From contig DAOVYW010000088.1 in assembly GCA_030635415.1 (NCBI GenBank), positions 1-8,844 on the forward strand: a stretch of 8,844 nt of DNA, given 5' to 3'. Each line of letters begins with the position of its first letter. Position 1 is the stretch's first letter. Positions 7,801-8,844 of the stretch are shown piece after piece. The position numbers and the translations under genes were made by a program. This DNA is from Candidatus Firestoneibacteriota bacterium (GTDB taxonomy: Bacteria > Oederibacteriota > JAAXVQ01 > JAUVAV01). Below the pieces are notes generated by a model that had not been told where the DNA came from, ran no database searches, and saw only the letters and a program-made list of their open reading frames with translations.

Positions 7801-8844
7801 GGGATTTACGACGAACGGGGAACAGAACGAGAACTCTATCCCTTGCCCTATGGAAGTATCCTCAAAGTGCATGACGGGAGCCAGGTGAAGAAGAACGAGG
7901 TTGTCGCTCTCTGGGATTTATACAATGTGCCGATCTTCACCGAGGTTTCAGGACAGGTTCAGTTCGAAGATATCATAGAAGGAAAAACCATGAAGGAACA
8001 AACTGATGAGACTACCGGGCTTATTGGCCGGGTAATTATCGAACATAAAGAAGAAGATCTGCATCCCCAGATTATTATCCGGGATAAAAATCAAAATATT
8101 CTGGCGAATTACGCTATTCCGACGGGCGCTTACTTCACAGTGGATGACGGCGCTGCGATCAAGTCCGGTGATATTTTGGCTAAAATTCCCCGTGAAATAT
8201 CCAAGACGCGCGATATTACCGGAGGTCTGCCTCGCGTGGCCGAACTATTTGAGGCCCGCAAACCTAAAGGAGCCGCGATTATCAGTGAAATTGACGGGAT
8301 AGTGCATTTTGGTGGTATGGTGAGAGGTATGCGCAAGATATCAGTTACCTACGAAGCCGTCGGCATAGAAAAGGAATATCTCATACCCCAGGGACGTCAT
8401 CTCAACGTGCGTGACGGCGATCGCGTTCAAGCCGGAGAGCCATTAACCGACGGAACGGTCAATCCTCATGATATCCTGGAAATTAAGGGTGAAAATGAAG
8501 TCCAGGAATATCTGGTCAACAAAGTGCAGGAAGTTTACCGCTTGCAGGGTGTTTCCATTAATGACAAGCACATTGAAGTGATCGTACGTCAGCTTTTGCG
8601 GAAAATCATGATCGAGGATGCCGGAGATACCGGGTTTCTGGTCGGCACGCAAGTCGATCGCCTGGCTTTTCGCGATGAAAATGAGCGGGTAGTCAAAGCC
8701 GGCGGAAGACCAGCTACGGCCCGTCCGATATTACTGGGAATTACCAAGGCGAGCTTGGGAACCGAGAGCTTTATTTCCGCGGCTTCATTCCAGGAAACCA
8801 CCCGGGTTCTGACCGAGGCTGCGGTGGCGGGGAAAGTTGATGAC
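4858..8844 (+). CDS. rpoC: DNA-directed RNA polymerase subunit beta' (3' end missing)
   Basis: This is the catalytic beta' subunit. The frame is open from the ATG at 4858 to the right edge, giving 1329 residues without a stop. By comparison with E. coli RpoC (1407 residues), a few tens of residues are probably missing after 'VAGKVDD'. The first zinc site is C86, C88, C101 and C104, and the second is C813, C887, C894 and C897. The metal-chelating loop is NADFDGD (473-479) with D475, D477 and D479. 'MADSGARGS' (717-725) and the bridge helix (about 768-803, 'HGARKGLADTALKTADAG') follow. The trigger loop runs from 'GEPGTQLTLRTFHIGG' (923-938) to 'TGGLPRVAELFEAR' (1121-1134), with an insertion of about 175 residues (roughly 943-1117) matching the E. 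coli SI3 position. Position 931 is Leu where bacteria usually have Met. The N-terminus is about 16 residues longer than in E. coli and is highly charged. The gene overlaps rpoB by four bases and is surely co-expressed with it. Confidence 0.98.
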   Translation, partial: MRVEGGFEEKITVLQREREKEREYHETRAAGMFNAIRISLSSPEVIRNWSRGEVKKAETINYRTFKPERDGLFCERIFGPIKDWECSCGKYKRIRYKGVICDRCGVEVTQYKVRRERLAHIELVAPVTHIWYFKGVPSRIAYLLSIGSRALEKVIYYEAYIVTDPGDTPLAKRLLLNDEDYRKYREQYGQAFKAKMGAAAIRDLLREIDLDEITVTLYKELETNSVQKRKDVVKRLKVVESFRKSGNKPEWMIMDVIPVIPPELRPLVPLDGGRFATSDLNDLYRRVINRNNRLKKLMDLKAPDVIVRNEKRMLQEAVDDLFDNGRRGHAVKGPGNRPLKSLSDMLKGKQGRFRQNLLGKRVDYSGRSVIVVGPELKLWQCGLPKKMALELFKPFIIKKLEERGYVHTIKSAKKMVERVKPEVWDILEEVLEDHPVLLNRAPTLHRQGIQAFLPVLVEGKAIRIHPLVCAAFNADFDGDQMAVHIPLSSAAQLEARVLMLATNNINSSSSGRPILVPSQDIVLGCYYLTKEGPRRGGDGRVRVYSSPEEVLVALDSNMISYHDWIQIRIDGKRIETTAGRVYFNLEVIPRPLWYVDKTLNKKELTNLVAKCIKKLGTYETVIMLDKMKAIGFEFATRAGITVAIDDMLIPKEKTGMINQAKKEVAAIERQYQQGVITDGERYNKVIDIWTHTTDNIAEVMMDGLRDDRDGFNPIYMMADSGARGSKMQIRQLAGMRGLMAKPQQKITGQVGEIIESPIIANFREGLTVLEYFISTHGARKGLADTALKTADAGYLTRRLVDVAQDVIISEEDCGTLNGITLGAIREGSEIIESLQDRIVGRVALDNVVDLFSDEVLVRAGQEITDEIADKIENAVVEKIRIRSVLTCESRRGVCVKCYGRNLSTGRNVDVGEAVGIIAAQSIGEPGTQLTLRTFHIGGTASRVLEVSKIEVKNDGIIRFHNARTIANPEGDLLVLNRNAEVGIYDERGTERELYPLPYGSILKVHDGSQVKKNEVVALWDLYNVPIFTEVSGQVQFEDIIEGKTMKEQTDETTGLIGRVIIEHKEEDLHPQIIIRDKNQNILANYAIPTGAYFTVDDGAAIKSGDILAKIPREISKTRDITGGLPRVAELFEARKPKGAAIISEIDGIVHFGGMVRGMRKISVTYEAVGIEKEYLIPQGRHLNVRDGDRVQAGEPLTDGTVNPHDILEIKGENEVQEYLVNKVQEVYRLQGVSINDKHIEVIVRQLLRKIMIEDAGDTGFLVGTQVDRLAFRDENERVVKAGGRPATARPILLGITKASLGTESFISAASFQETTRVLTEAAVAGKVDD

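Noticed and set aside
4858..8844. Possible frameshift or disruption of rpoC
   Set aside because: Reading every codon from 4858 to 8844 shows no stop and continuous RpoC homology, including all metal- and zinc-binding residues. The gene is simply cut by the window edge.

Overview
The window is an ordinary housekeeping locus from a bacterium of moderate GC content. All three genes lie on the + strand. From left to right they are the 3' part of a UbiA-superfamily membrane prenyltransferase gene (MenA-like, cut by the left edge), a 200-base AT-rich intergenic region, a complete rpoB (RNA polymerase beta subunit, 1259 residues), and rpoC (beta' subunit), which is open to the right edge with 1329 residues visible and no internal stop. 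No mobile element, CRISPR array, tRNA or rRNA gene is visible. I found no candidate for an undescribed system.

The intergenic region holds a plausible sigma70-type promoter (TTGACA, 18-base spacer, TATTAT), an AT-rich leader of roughly 90 bases and a strong AGGAGG ribosome binding site before rpoB. A weak stem-loop sits just after the prenyltransferase stop. rpoB and rpoC overlap by ATGA, and the rpoC Shine-Dalgarno lies in the last codons of rpoB. The two large subunits are therefore almost certainly co-transcribed and translationally coupled. Together they form the catalytic core of RNA polymerase: beta supplies the rifampicin pocket, fork and flap elements, and beta' supplies the metal-binding NADFDGD loop, bridge helix, trigger loop and two zinc sites.

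The main contextual oddity is that rpoB follows a prenyltransferase gene instead of rplJ-rplL, so the usual rplKAJL-rpoBC cluster is interrupted here. RpoC carries a large Gram-negative-type insertion in the trigger loop, while RpoB lacks the long insertion that E. coli has after the 'HLG' motif and has only reduced versions of two others. This mixture argues against both Firmicutes and gammaproteobacteria. It would fit a PVC-group or Omnitrophota-like Gram-negative lineage, or possibly another deep Gram-negative phylum; the placement is an inference from remembered family patterns and is not firm. A MenA-like enzyme next door suggests menaquinone or a related prenylated quinone, but its substrate cannot be read from the sequence.
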